NCBI GenBank assembly: GCA_051745395.1
Contig: JBNJEA010000148.1
Location: 1-6,982 of the forward strand
Direction: 5' to 3'
DNA from: JBNJEA01 sp051745395
GTDB taxonomy: Bacteria; Desulfobacterota; Desulfobacteria; Desulfobacterales; Desulfosalsimonadaceae
Length of the DNA: 6,982 nt
Under the pieces are notes generated by a model, which searched no databases, was not told the origin of the DNA, and was given only the letters and a program-made list of their open reading frames with translations. A program made the translations under genes and the position numbers. This document shows positions 1-6,175 of the stretch, one piece after another. Numbering within the stretch: position 1 is the stretch's first letter; every line of letters starts with the position of its first letter.

Positions 1-1
1 G

Positions 2-23
2 AGAGCCTGGGCAACCAGGTTTT
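2..23 (+). terminator. Terminator-like hairpin at left edge
   Basis: CCTGG (6-10) pairs with CCAGG (15-19) around a GCAA tetraloop. Weaker A-U and G-U pairs extend the stem to 2-23, and the right arm runs into TTTT. It could end transcription of a gene lying left of the window. The T tract is short, so this is tentative. Confidence 0.3.
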
Positions 24-63
24 CCCACCCCTATAGTTTTCCAGACGGCCAGAAAACCCTTGG

Positions 64-83
64 ATGCCTGCCTCCGCAGGCAT
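64..83. repeat. Perfect 8-bp stem, dispersed-repeat-like
   Basis: ATGCCTGC (64-71) and GCAGGCAT (76-83) form a perfect inverted repeat around CTCC, followed by GACGA. The pattern of a short GC-rich palindrome ending in ATGAC resembles the element at 6176-6289, whose right end reads GGGAATGAC, so the two may belong to one intergenic repeat family. A run of eight T (103-110) lies 19 bp downstream, too far for a canonical intrinsic terminator. Between 111 and 212 nothing clear is seen apart from a weak GGGC/GCCC stem at 125-136. Confidence 0.45.
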
Positions 84-212
84 GACGACCGGGACGAACC
101 GCTTTTTTTTGTTAATGCTTGGCCGGGCTGATGCCCAAATTCAGTGAGTGAGTCATAACTGGAATATTTCGGATAACCAGAATAAACAAATACTGTGAAA
201 CTCAATTTATGT

Positions 213-240
213 TAAAGTTTTATTGTTTTTCAGCCGACAG
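213..240 (+). promoter_or_regulatory. Sigma-28 (FliA) promoter of flgM
   Basis: TAAAGTTT at 213-220 matches the full enteric -35 consensus of flagellar sigma-28. GCCGACAG at 233-240 matches the -10 consensus GCCGATAA at six of eight positions. There are 16 bases between TAAA and the -10 element, against the usual 15-16. Transcription would start near 247, giving a leader of roughly 50 bases before flgM. FlgM is the inhibitor of FliA, so a FliA promoter here would give the known autoregulatory loop. The box positions are read directly; function is inferred. Confidence 0.8.
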
Positions 241-284
241 GAAAATCAAGACAGGTCATTTCAGTCGAACAACAGGCCAGAACA

Positions 285-293
285 ACAAGGAAA
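285..293 (+). promoter_or_regulatory. flgM ribosome binding site with CsrA-type core
   Basis: The Shine-Dalgarno AAGGAAA (287-293) sits 6 bases ahead of the ATG at 300. The bases ACAAGGA (285-291) equal the core ACARGGA of the high-affinity CsrA binding consensus. CsrA commonly represses by covering such a GGA at the ribosome binding site, and csrA is encoded further along this cluster. No obvious hairpin presents the GGA in a loop, so binding is a hypothesis. Confidence 0.4.
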
Positions 294-299
294 CTTTTT

Positions 300-590
300 A
301 TGAAAGTAAATGCCCCCCCGGTAACGAAGCTGTTTGAAAACATCCAGCAAAAGCAGTCTGCCGAAGTAGCGGATAAAAAGCCCGGTGCCCAAACGGCCGA
401 CAAGGTAAATTTTTCAAAGGCCCTGCAGCATCTGCAAGCCAAGGAGGATGCGCTTTCTGTGGATTCAAATCGCCAGGCCCGCATCGAGACCGTCAAGCAG
501 GAAATTGCCGACGGCACCTACGCGCCGGACAGCCACAAGGTGGCCAGCAGTATCGTTAAATATGTCGTGGAAGGCAGCGGAAATGAATAG
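300..590 (+). CDS. flgM: Anti-sigma-28 factor FlgM
   Basis: This 96-residue protein binds and inhibits flagellar sigma-28 (FliA) in the cytoplasm. It is normally secreted through the flagellar export apparatus once the hook is finished, which releases FliA for late genes. Its length matches the family (97 in Salmonella). The N-terminal half is polar and probably disordered (about 1-55). The C-terminal half carries the family signature: a helix from R58 to A70 (RQARIETVKQEIA), then D71-G-T-Y74, then the helix HKVASSIVKYVVEG (79-92), the region that contacts the sigma factor. The ATG has a well-spaced AAGGAAA and lies downstream of a sigma-28 promoter. The last eight bases overlap the start of flgN. 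No frameshift or missing element is seen. Confidence 0.93.
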   Translation: MKVNAPPVTKLFENIQQKQSAEVADKKPGAQTADKVNFSKALQHLQAKEDALSVDSNRQARIETVKQEIADGTYAPDSHKVASSIVKYVVEGSGNE

Positions 591-948
591 GCACAATCTG
601 CTTGGGCATTTACAGCAACTCCATGCCGTGATTGTGGAAGAGCGCCAGGCGGCCAAATCCCTTTGCGTGGAAAAAATGCTTGAATTAACCGAGCGCAAGG
701 AAAACCTGCTCAAGCAGATTCAGCCCCTGGTGGAAACCACGGGCGGGTTGTCTGCCGAAGAGGCGGAACTGGCCGAAAAGGTCCATTCGGAAAACCTCCG
801 GAATGCGTATTTTTTCTGGTCGGCATTGAATTGGGTCCGCGATTCCGTGAGCTTTATCGGGGATAAAATATTTCCCGAAGCCTATGAAGGCAGCGGATCG
901 ATGGTAAAAAGCCGCCATTCCGGCGCCCTGCTTTCCGGGAGGGTCTGA
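583..948 (+). CDS. flgN: Flagellar export chaperone FlgN
   Basis: This 121-residue protein is the likely cytoplasmic chaperone that guards FlgK and FlgL and brings them to the export gate. It is predicted to be almost all helical. Long amphipathic heptad-like segments run over residues 4-50 and 57-90, with tryptophans W79 and W84. The short tail GALLSGRV (114-121) fits the poorly conserved FlgN end. It is shorter than Salmonella FlgN (140). The frame is open upstream to 448, but the ATG at 583 is preferred: GGAAGG (569-574) lies 8 bases ahead, and the upstream stretch would overlap most of flgM. The start overlaps the flgM end by 8 bases, and only one base separates its stop from flgK. Position between flgM and flgK is strong supporting evidence, since sequence identity in this family is low. 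Confidence 0.85.
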   Translation: MNRHNLLGHLQQLHAVIVEERQAAKSLCVEKMLELTERKENLLKQIQPLVETTGGLSAEEAELAEKVHSENLRNAYFFWSALNWVRDSVSFIGDKIFPEAYEGSGSMVKSRHSGALLSGRV

Positions 949-949
949 C

Positions 950-2941
950 ATGGGTTTGGTTACCGCCTTAAATTCGGGCCTGACCGGTATCATGGCCAAT
1001 CAGAAGCAGGTGGAGGTCACGGGCAATAATATTTCAAATGTCAATACGCCCGGCTACTCCCGGCAGACGGCCCCGTTGTCGCCGAAAGGCGCCGCCGACA
1101 TCAACGGCCTGCTAATCGGCCAGGGCGTCAATATTGAGTCCGTGAACCGGGCCTATGACCGGTTCGTTTCCGGCCAGCTTATTGAAAAAAACGACCTGCT
1201 GGGAAAAGAAAGCGCAAAAAGCGGTCCGTTGTCGGACCTCGAGCGGGTTTTCAAACTCGACGACGATTCTCTGGCTTCCGATATTGAACGGTTTTTCGGG
1301 TCGTGGCACGAATTGTCCCAGAATCCCAGCGGCTCGGTGGAGCGCGACCGGGTCATGTATGAGGGCCAAAACCTGCTGGCCTCTTTTGAGCAGGTCCATG
1401 ATGATTTAGCGGCCAACCGGCAGAATATCAATGATACCCTGAAGGCAAAGGTCAATGGCATTAATTTAAAGCTCAATGAAATCGCGGAGCTAAACGAAAA
1501 CATCAAAAGCAGATCCGCAGAGGGGCAGCAGGCCAACAGCGATCTGGACCGGCGGGACGTGCTGGTCAAGGAGTTGTCCAAAACCCTGGGGGCGCAGAGC
1601 TATCAGACCGCCGACAACCAGATCGGCTTGCAATTGCCGGGCGGCGTGCCCCTGGTCCAGGGCAAAAACGCGGTGGAGTTCCAGCCCCATTACGAAGGAG
1701 ACAGCCTGAAGTTCCAGGTGTTGTCCGGGGATGTCACCATTGCCGCCGAAAACAGCAATTTTGGCGGCGAATTCGGCGGTCTGCTCGAGGTCCGCGACAG
1801 CTTTATCCCCGAGATGTCCGAAAGCCTGGAGACGCTAAAATACAGCCTGACCACCCAGGTCAACGCCCGGCACGAGGCCGGATTCGGCCTCGACGGTAAA
1901 ACCGGGCAGGCCTTTTTCACCCGGCCGACTTCCTATCAAAGCGATTTCGGAACGAAAGATCCGCAAAACCAGGGTTTTAATACCGGCACGCTCACCGTGA
2001 CCGTTGACGGCAATGACACGGATGTGGCCATCGGGGCCGGGCAGAATTCTTTGAATGGCATCCGGGATGCCATCAACGACAGCGATGCCGGCGTGCTGGC
2101 GTCAGTGGTGCATGACGGCACGGATTATCATCTGGACCTGACACCGGAAACCAAGGACGCTTCGGTCGCTGTCGCCGATAACCTGGATACCGCGGAAACG
2201 GACTGGTCGCTTAGCGGCTCCATCGACGGCGATGGCACGTACGTCACCGATGGCCCTTATTCAGACCCGGATGCCGCCAATTTCGGAACGGGCGATATCA
2301 CTGTCACCGTCGACGGCACGGATACGGATGTGGCCATCGGCGCCGGGCAGAATTCGTTAAACGGCATCCGGGATGCGATCAATGCCTCGGGAGCCGGCGT
2401 CAATGCGGTTGTAACCCAGGACGGCACCGATTATGCCCTGGAACTGACCCCGCCCGAGGGCGCGGCATTGGATGGGGTTGCCTCCGGACTGACGGATCCG
2501 GACGACGCTGCGGATTATGGATCGACATTGGCGGACCTGAGCAAAATCGAGGGCTCCGACGATACCAAAGTCGAAGTCGCCTCCGGCAGCTCCGTGGCCG
2601 CCGCCGGCGGCAGCCGCGGCGATCCGGGCGACAACGAAAACGCGCTGGATATCTATTCTTTATCCGAGGAAAAAGCGGTGGAAGGCGAGGCTTCCTTTGT
2701 GGATTATTATGGCCGGATGGCGTCTTCGGTGGGCACGGAAACCAAGAAAAATGCCATGGCAAAAGGCGGCGCCGAAGATACCGTGACCCAGTTGGAAAAC
2801 ATGCGGGATTCGGTTTCCGGCGTCTCCATTGAACAGGAGATGATCAACCTGACCAAGTTTCAGAAAGGCTTTGAGGCTTCGTCCCGGTATGTCCGCACCA
2901 TCGACGAGATGCTGGGAACCATTTTGGCAATGAAGAGGTAA
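950..2941 (+). CDS. flgK: Hook-associated protein 1 FlgK, enlarged
   Basis: FlgK (HAP1) is exported through the flagellum and forms the first ring of the hook-filament junction. The N-terminal signature of rod/hook proteins, NNISNVNTPGYSRQT, is at residues 26-40. The C-terminal signature (626-663) includes EQEMINLTKFQKGFEASSRY, followed by the TIDEMLGTIL helix. The junction motif GDNENALDIYSL lies before the C-terminal helices. The protein has 663 residues against 553 in Salmonella. The extra length sits between about 325 and 570, a region rich in Asp, Gly, Ser and Thr holding two copies of an IN-type motif (345-400 and 447-502). These probably form surface-exposed extra domains, as variable insertions do in axial proteins. 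GGGAGGG (937-943) stands 6 bases before the ATG. The stop TAA shares its last A with an ATG of the flgL frame. No signal peptide is expected, as export is by the flagellar type III route. Confidence 0.97.
   Translation: MGLVTALNSGLTGIMANQKQVEVTGNNISNVNTPGYSRQTAPLSPKGAADINGLLIGQGVNIESVNRAYDRFVSGQLIEKNDLLGKESAKSGPLSDLERVFKLDDDSLASDIERFFGSWHELSQNPSGSVERDRVMYEGQNLLASFEQVHDDLAANRQNINDTLKAKVNGINLKLNEIAELNENIKSRSAEGQQANSDLDRRDVLVKELSKTLGAQSYQTADNQIGLQLPGGVPLVQGKNAVEFQPHYEGDSLKFQVLSGDVTIAAENSNFGGEFGGLLEVRDSFIPEMSESLETLKYSLTTQVNARHEAGFGLDGKTGQAFFTRPTSYQSDFGTKDPQNQGFNTGTLTVTVDGNDTDVAIGAGQNSLNGIRDAINDSDAGVLASVVHDGTDYHLDLTPETKDASVAVADNLDTAETDWSLSGSIDGDGTYVTDGPYSDPDAANFGTGDITVTVDGTDTDVAIGAGQNSLNGIRDAINASGAGVNAVVTQDGTDYALELTPPEGAALDGVASGLTDPDDAADYGSTLADLSKIEGSDDTKVEVASGSSVAAAGGSRGDPGDNENALDIYSLSEEKAVEGEASFVDYYGRMASSVGTETKKNAMAKGGAEDTVTQLENMRDSVSGVSIEQEMINLTKFQKGFEASSRYVRTIDEMLGTILAMKR
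1982..2454 (+). repeat. Duplicated IN-motif domain within flgK
   Basis: Two direct repeats 306 bases (102 codons) apart: 1982-2148 and 2288-2454. At protein level about 44 of 56 aligned residues are identical, including 21 in a row that contain DVAIGAGQNSLNGIRDAIN. At DNA level there are short exact runs such as GCCGGGCAGAATTC, separated mostly by third-position changes, so the copies have diverged synonymously under selection. The motif (VTVDG, SLNGIRDAIN, AGV, DGTDY-L-LT) resembles the flagellin hook IN motif found in flagellins and the FliD cap. The linker between copies is acidic. Confidence 0.85.
2932..2938 (+). promoter_or_regulatory. Ribosome binding site deciding flgL start
   Basis: GAAGAGG lies at the very end of flgK. 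It is only 2 bases from the ATG at 2941 but 8 bases from the in-frame ATG at 2947. The second ATG therefore has normal spacing, and it gives a protein starting MKVTMGM, like the short MRVT-type start common in FlgL. Confidence 0.6.
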
Positions 2942-2946
2942 TGGCG

Positions 2947-3903
2947 ATGAAAGTCACCATGGGGATGAATTATCGCAAGCTTTCGGCCGGCCTGGAAGAT
3001 ATATCTAGCAAAATGGCGGATTTGCGGCAGCAGGCGGCCACCGGAAAGAAAATGAGCAAGCCTTCCGATGACCCGGGCGCGATTCGCCCCCTGCTCAATT
3101 ACAAGCTGGCAAGCAGTTCGACGGATCGGTACATCAAGCAAGTGGAAGCGACCCAGGGGGATATGAATGTCCTCGACGGTCATCTGGATCATCTCGAAAA
3201 TATCATGGTCAAGGCCAAGGAGATGAATATCGCCGCCATGAGTGATTCCGCCAATGCGGAGGATCGCAAGACATATGCCGACCAGGTCGGTCAGATGTTT
3301 GACGAGGCCTTGCAGGTGGCCAATACCCAGCTCAATGGCCAGTATATTTTTTCGGGCTACAAGGAATCCACGCAACCGTTTACGGAAAACACGTCGTATG
3401 ACCCGGATGCGTATGATTCCGATAATGCCGCCACCCGGCCGGTGGCCTACCACGGCGACGAAAACGTCCGGGCCGTTGAAATATCGCCCGGCAAGCAAAT
3501 CGAGACGGGTTTGAGCGGCAATGCCCTTTTCCTGGGCGATGCGGACAACAACGGCCAGCGCGACCCCGGCGGCGTTGATTTGTTTGCCACCTTGAAAAAC
3601 CTCGAAGATGCAATGCGAAACAATGACGAGGCCAAAATCAGCGAAGGCCTCGGGCAACTGGAAAACGGCGCCGATCAAGTGCGCCGCCTGCGCGGCAACA
3701 TGGGCAATACCGCCTGGCGCATCGAGCGGGCCGGCGAGCATCTGTCCGAGGCCTCAAATGAGTTTAAGAAAAGTATTTCCGGTTATGAAGACGCCGACAT
3801 CGTGGAGGTCTTTTCCCGGTTGCTCCAGAATGAAACCGCTTTTGAGGCGGCTTTGAATGTGACATCCCGGGTTTCCCGGCTGTCGATTCTGGATTTTATG
3901 TAG
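2947..3903 (+). CDS. flgL: Hook-associated protein 3 FlgL
   Basis: FlgL (HAP3) forms the second ring of the hook-filament junction, on FlgK and below the flagellin filament. With 318 residues it is close to the usual length (317 in Salmonella). The N-terminal flagellin-like helix contains GKKMSKPSDDP (33-43), the conserved turn of flagellin and FlgL. A long coiled-coil helix follows to about residue 90, then a variable middle with NTQLNGQYIFSGYK (around 125-140), typical of FlgL. The C-terminal helix ends in RVSRLSILDFM, the FlgL form of the flagellin C-terminus. The start at 2947 is chosen on ribosome-binding-site spacing; the ATG at 2941 adds only two residues and overlaps the flgK stop by one base. 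The flgK-flgL junction suggests coupled translation. Nothing is truncated or shifted. Confidence 0.95.
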   Translation: MKVTMGMNYRKLSAGLEDISSKMADLRQQAATGKKMSKPSDDPGAIRPLLNYKLASSSTDRYIKQVEATQGDMNVLDGHLDHLENIMVKAKEMNIAAMSDSANAEDRKTYADQVGQMFDEALQVANTQLNGQYIFSGYKESTQPFTENTSYDPDAYDSDNAATRPVAYHGDENVRAVEISPGKQIETGLSGNALFLGDADNNGQRDPGGVDLFATLKNLEDAMRNNDEAKISEGLGQLENGADQVRRLRGNMGNTAWRIERAGEHLSEASNEFKKSISGYEDADIVEVFSRLLQNETAFEAALNVTSRVSRLSILDFM

Positions 3904-3978
3904 AAACCCAAAAATTGAGTATTTTCAAGTCAGTTCCGGTGGTTATGCCTGACCTTCAGTGCGCCGCTGCCATTTCAC

Positions 3979-4045
3979 GATTGACAATTGGGTAAAATGT
4001 TTGAAAAAAACCAATTGGAAAGTCTCAATTGTGAACTGTCAAATT
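3979..4045. repeat. CAATTG palindrome cluster before csrA
   Basis: The 215-bp gap between flgL and csrA contains CAATTG three times (3985, 4012, 4026). The outer copies form an inverted pair, ACAATTG (3984-3990) and CAATTGT (4026-4032). TTGACA (3981-3986) is mirrored by TGTCAA (4037-4042). The segment is AT-rich compared with the genes on either side. It may be a decayed intergenic repeat or a regulator site; no good -10 box follows the TTGACA. The rest of the gap shows no gene and no convincing terminator. Confidence 0.45.
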
Positions 4046-4118
4046 ACGGCGCCGGTCCAAGGGGTTTGCAGGGAAAGATCGCCTGATAAATCCCAAATGA
4101 TTGCGCCAGGGAGGGCGG

Positions 4119-4361
4119 ATGCTGGTACTGACACGGAAAGTCGGCGAGGGCATTGTCATTGGCGATGATGTGCGGGTCACCATTCTGGAAGACAAGGAAG
4201 GGCGGGTCCGGATCGGCATTGAAGCGCCCCGGGATAAAAAAATTTACCGTCAGGAAGTTTACGAGCGGATATGCCAGGAAAACAGGGCCGCCAGTCAATG
4301 GGATGTAGACAAAATGGATGCATTGAACGCTGTCCTGCCGGACAGCGGGGAGTGCAAGTGA
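4119..4361 (+). CDS. csrA: RNA-binding regulator CsrA
   Basis: CsrA is a small dimeric protein that binds GGA motifs in mRNA leaders, usually blocking translation; with FliW it controls flagellin output. The 80-residue product starts MLVLTRKVGEGIVIGDD, the conserved first beta strand with L4 and R6. It keeps RIGIEAPRDKKIYR, ending at R44; L4, R6 and R44 are key RNA-contact positions. EVYERI (46-51) is the usual helix start. The tail from 52 to 80 makes it longer than E. coli CsrA (61 residues). Such extensions are typical of CsrA proteins that work with FliW, which binds near the C-terminus. AGGGAGGG (4108-4115) is 3 bases before the ATG. The frame is open from a TTG at 4101, but MLVLTR is the family start. 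It overlaps fliW by 4 bases. Confidence 0.97.
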   Translation: MLVLTRKVGEGIVIGDDVRVTILEDKEGRVRIGIEAPRDKKIYRQEVYERICQENRAASQWDVDKMDALNAVLPDSGECK

Positions 4362-4792
4362 AGACCATTGAAACCCGCTTCGGGCAGGTGACCTATGATC
4401 CAAAACAGGTCATCCGGTTTCCCGACGGGCTCATTGGATTTGAGCAACTGCGGGATTTCGTGGTCATTCCCCAAGAAAAATCCTCTGCCCTGTTTTGTAT
4501 CCAGAGCGTGGAGGAAAGCCATCTGGCTTTTCTTTTTATCAATCCGGCCCTGTTTTTTCCGGATTACCGGGTCGTGCCCGACGATGCCATCATGGAAAAA
4601 CTGGGCATCGGCCCGGAAGACCCCTATTTCATTCTCACCACCATTACTTTCCATTCCGATGACAGCGTGAGCGTAAACCTTCTGGCCCCTGTCCTTTACA
4701 CGCCGGAAACCGACCGCGCCGTCCAGGTTGTACTCGATGGCAGCGGGTATGCGGCCGAAACACCGTTGCCCCTGAAAAAGACCGCACCCTGA
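4358..4792 (+). CDS. fliW: Flagellar assembly factor FliW
   Basis: FliW binds either flagellin or CsrA. When flagellin is used up by filament growth, freed FliW binds CsrA and relieves repression of flagellin translation. The 144-residue product matches the family length (143 in Bacillus subtilis). The hallmark FPDGLIGFE is at residues 21-29, followed by a beta-rich core. SVNLLAPVLYTPETDRAVQV in the C-terminal third is the second family signature. The start is taken as GTG at 4358, which overlaps the csrA stop as GTGA and has GGGGAG (4347-4352) 5 bases upstream. The frame is open from 4271, but those 29 codons would lie inside csrA and resemble no FliW N-terminus. The overlap implies coupled translation and a fixed ratio to CsrA. 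It faces a convergent gene after 121 bases. Confidence 0.95.
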   Translation: MKTIETRFGQVTYDPKQVIRFPDGLIGFEQLRDFVVIPQEKSSALFCIQSVEESHLAFLFINPALFFPDYRVVPDDAIMEKLGIGPEDPYFILTTITFHSDDSVSVNLLAPVLYTPETDRAVQVVLDGSGYAAETPLPLKKTAP

Positions 4793-4913
4793 AATGAGCG
4801 TTTTTTGTTTAAAAATCTGAAACCTTCCGGGATTTTCAATTTCGGCGCAACATAGTTCCGCAAAGCCTCTCCCCCTCCCGACGGCGCAGATGCGCCTTCT
4901 CCCCCCTTCCGGG
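4793..4913. other. Convergent gap with C-rich tract and hairpin
   Basis: This space lies between the ends of two converging genes. GGCGC (4883-4887) and GCGCC (4892-4896) form a short stem around AGAT, flanked by C-rich pyrimidine tracts (4867-4880 and 4897-4908). No T run follows the stem on either strand, so it is not a classical intrinsic terminator. A C-rich, G-poor RNA downstream of fliW could serve Rho-dependent termination, which is speculation. TTTTTTG at 4800-4806 has no stem before it. Confidence 0.3.
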
Positions 4914-6056
4914 TCACCAGGTCGGTTCGATCGCCTGTTTATAAATCTGTTCGGCTTCGTTTTCTTCCGTGCGGTGAAATTTTGTCCGCAGGTCAAAGTA
5001 AATCTGTACGGGCGAGACGATATGCATCCGCGTCTGGATTTCGGCCTCGATGGCCTGGACGGTTTTTTCCGACGGCCGACAGTACTGGAGGCGCGAGGCC
5101 GGCATGACCCGCCGGCTGCCGTAAAACACCCCTTCATCTGCGGTTTCGATAAGCGCGACAGGGGCGTTGTCGCCGTCGCGGCTTTCTTCAAAACCCGGTA
5201 CCTGTCCGGCAAGATCGATCGGCCCGTTGGCATAAACCTGGACCTGCCGGTAATCGTGGATTTCAGAGGCCAGGTGAATGGCCCCGGACAGGCCGGTGAA
5301 TGCACAGCGGGTGCCGGATTTTTGACAGTGTTCGGCGATGGCGTTTTCCATCTCGATAAAATCCATCTTTGCCCGGTAATACGTGACGGCCGCCACCGGA
5401 TCGGCCGATGCAATCCAGTGTTCGAGAAGGGCTTCCGGCCGGGTCAAAACAATTTTTTGACGCCTGTCGTCAATCCATTCCCGGTCCTGTAAAATCTTTT
5501 TGACATTGGAGACCAGCCCCAGGCTGACACCGGCCTGCCGGGCCAGTTCCCGGGTTTTCCATGGCCGTTTCGGATGGTTTAGCAGCACGCGGATAATGCG
5601 GGCGGCTTTCGGGCGCGACAGGGATTTGAGTCTTCTTTTGTTTTTGTAGGGATTGTCGCTGCCCGCCGTATGGATATAGACCGTGTCAAAGCAGATATGG
5701 CAGTTGCCGGCCAGGTCCATGTAGCCGACATTGTATTTTTCGCAGATCGCCGCCGCCGCCTCTGAAATATAGGGCGCGGCAAAGACGGGATGGGCCTTTG
5801 CCTGCTGTCGGTTTTCTGTCACCAGGCCGTTGACGGCCTGGCGCGCTATTTTCGGCTCCCCGTTTTTTCGGACGCATATGTGCAGGACATGCCGGCTGTT
5901 TTGGCCTTCCAGTTCCACGACGAAGTCGCTTTCCGTGTCAGGGTCCGGCGCCGGTCGGATGTGGACCTGCTCAATAAAGCCGATGGCTTCGAAGCGTTTT
6001 CGGAGTTTTTTGCAAACCGTTTGCAAAAGATGATCGCGGGGCATTGCTTTGGCCAT
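4914..6056 (-). CDS. AbiEi-like wHTH regulator, possible orphan antitoxin
   Basis: A 380-residue protein that resembles AbiEi-family antitoxins of type IV toxin-antitoxin systems, or relatives with the same layout. The N-terminal region (about 40-130) holds DFVVELEG, VRKNGEPKIARQAV and GYMDLAGNCHICFD, a pattern suggesting a restriction-endonuclease-like fold; whether it is catalytic is unknown. A winged helix-turn-helix follows at about 149-198 (KTRELARQAGVSLGLVSNVK). The C-terminal part (206-380) contains TGLSGAIHLASEI and SPVQIYFDL. No signal peptide or membrane segment is seen, so it is probably a cytoplasmic DNA-binding protein. The start is placed at the ATG at 6056 (MAKAMPRDH). The frame also opens at a TTG at 6128, and no good ribosome binding site marks either. 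No AbiEii-type nucleotidyltransferase toxin is visible. The gene is certain; the family name is a recognition by eye. Confidence 0.6.
   Translation of the reverse strand: MAKAMPRDHLLQTVCKKLRKRFEAIGFIEQVHIRPAPDPDTESDFVVELEGQNSRHVLHICVRKNGEPKIARQAVNGLVTENRQQAKAHPVFAAPYISEAAAAICEKYNVGYMDLAGNCHICFDTVYIHTAGSDNPYKNKRRLKSLSRPKAARIIRVLLNHPKRPWKTRELARQAGVSLGLVSNVKKILQDREWIDDRRQKIVLTRPEALLEHWIASADPVAAVTYYRAKMDFIEMENAIAEHCQKSGTRCAFTGLSGAIHLASEIHDYRQVQVYANGPIDLAGQVPGFEESRDGDNAPVALIETADEGVFYGSRRVMPASRLQYCRPSEKTVQAIEAEIQTRMHIVSPVQIYFDLRTKFHRTEENEAEQIYKQAIEPTW
6008..6028. promoter_or_regulatory. Perfect 21-bp palindrome inside regulator 5' end
   Basis: TTTTGCAAAC (6008-6017) and GTTTGCAAAA (6019-6028) are exact inverse complements around one central C. 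The site lies 28 to 48 bases inside the minus-strand regulator gene, over codons for LLQTVCKK. AbiEi proteins are known to bind inverted repeats near their own genes, so an autoregulatory operator is possible. Chance or codon use could also produce it. Confidence 0.4.
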
Positions 6057-6175
6057 GATGACAACGTTGCTTTGGAAAATTCGGGAACTTCGCCTCCATT
6101 TTTTATTACGAAATCCATGGCATTTCAATCAGATTTTTCCGGTTCACCATATATCACTCGACAGTCCAAAGTTCT

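Noticed and set aside
1..36. Possible C-terminal end of an upstream gene (ESLGNQVFPPL then stop)
   Set aside because: Eleven residues are too few to recognise, and the terminator-like hairpin lies in the same bases.
448..582. Upstream extension of flgN
   Set aside because: These 45 codons lie inside flgM in another frame and are Arg/Pro/Ser-rich; the ATG at 583 has its own ribosome binding site.
2860..3741. Minus-strand open frame of 293 codons
   Set aside because: It is antisense to the flgK end and flgL, both unmistakable genes; it is a product of GC-rich codon use.
3981..4010. TTGACA as a sigma-70 -35 box for csrA
   Set aside because: At 16-18 bases downstream there is only an A run, with no TATAAT-like box.
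4053..4070. GG...TTTGC resembling a sigma-54 promoter before csrA
   Set aside because: The distance between GG and GC is 12, not 10, and the -24 box lacks TGGCA.
4082..4089. CCTGATAA resembling a sigma-28 -10 box before csrA
   Set aside because: No TAAA lies at the required distance upstream.
4295..5413. Long minus-strand open frame of 372 codons
   Set aside because: It runs antisense through fliW and shares DNA with the regulator gene in another frame. Its composition is Arg/Pro/Ser-rich, as in shadow frames, and it matches no family.
4890..5492. Plus-strand open frame of 200 codons
   Set aside because: It is wholly antisense to the AbiEi-like gene, which has recognisable domains, and it has no ribosome binding site.
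6057..6128. TTG start at 6128 for the AbiEi-like protein
   Set aside because: The extra 24 residues are basic and non-family-like, and TTG is a weaker start; kept as an alternative only.
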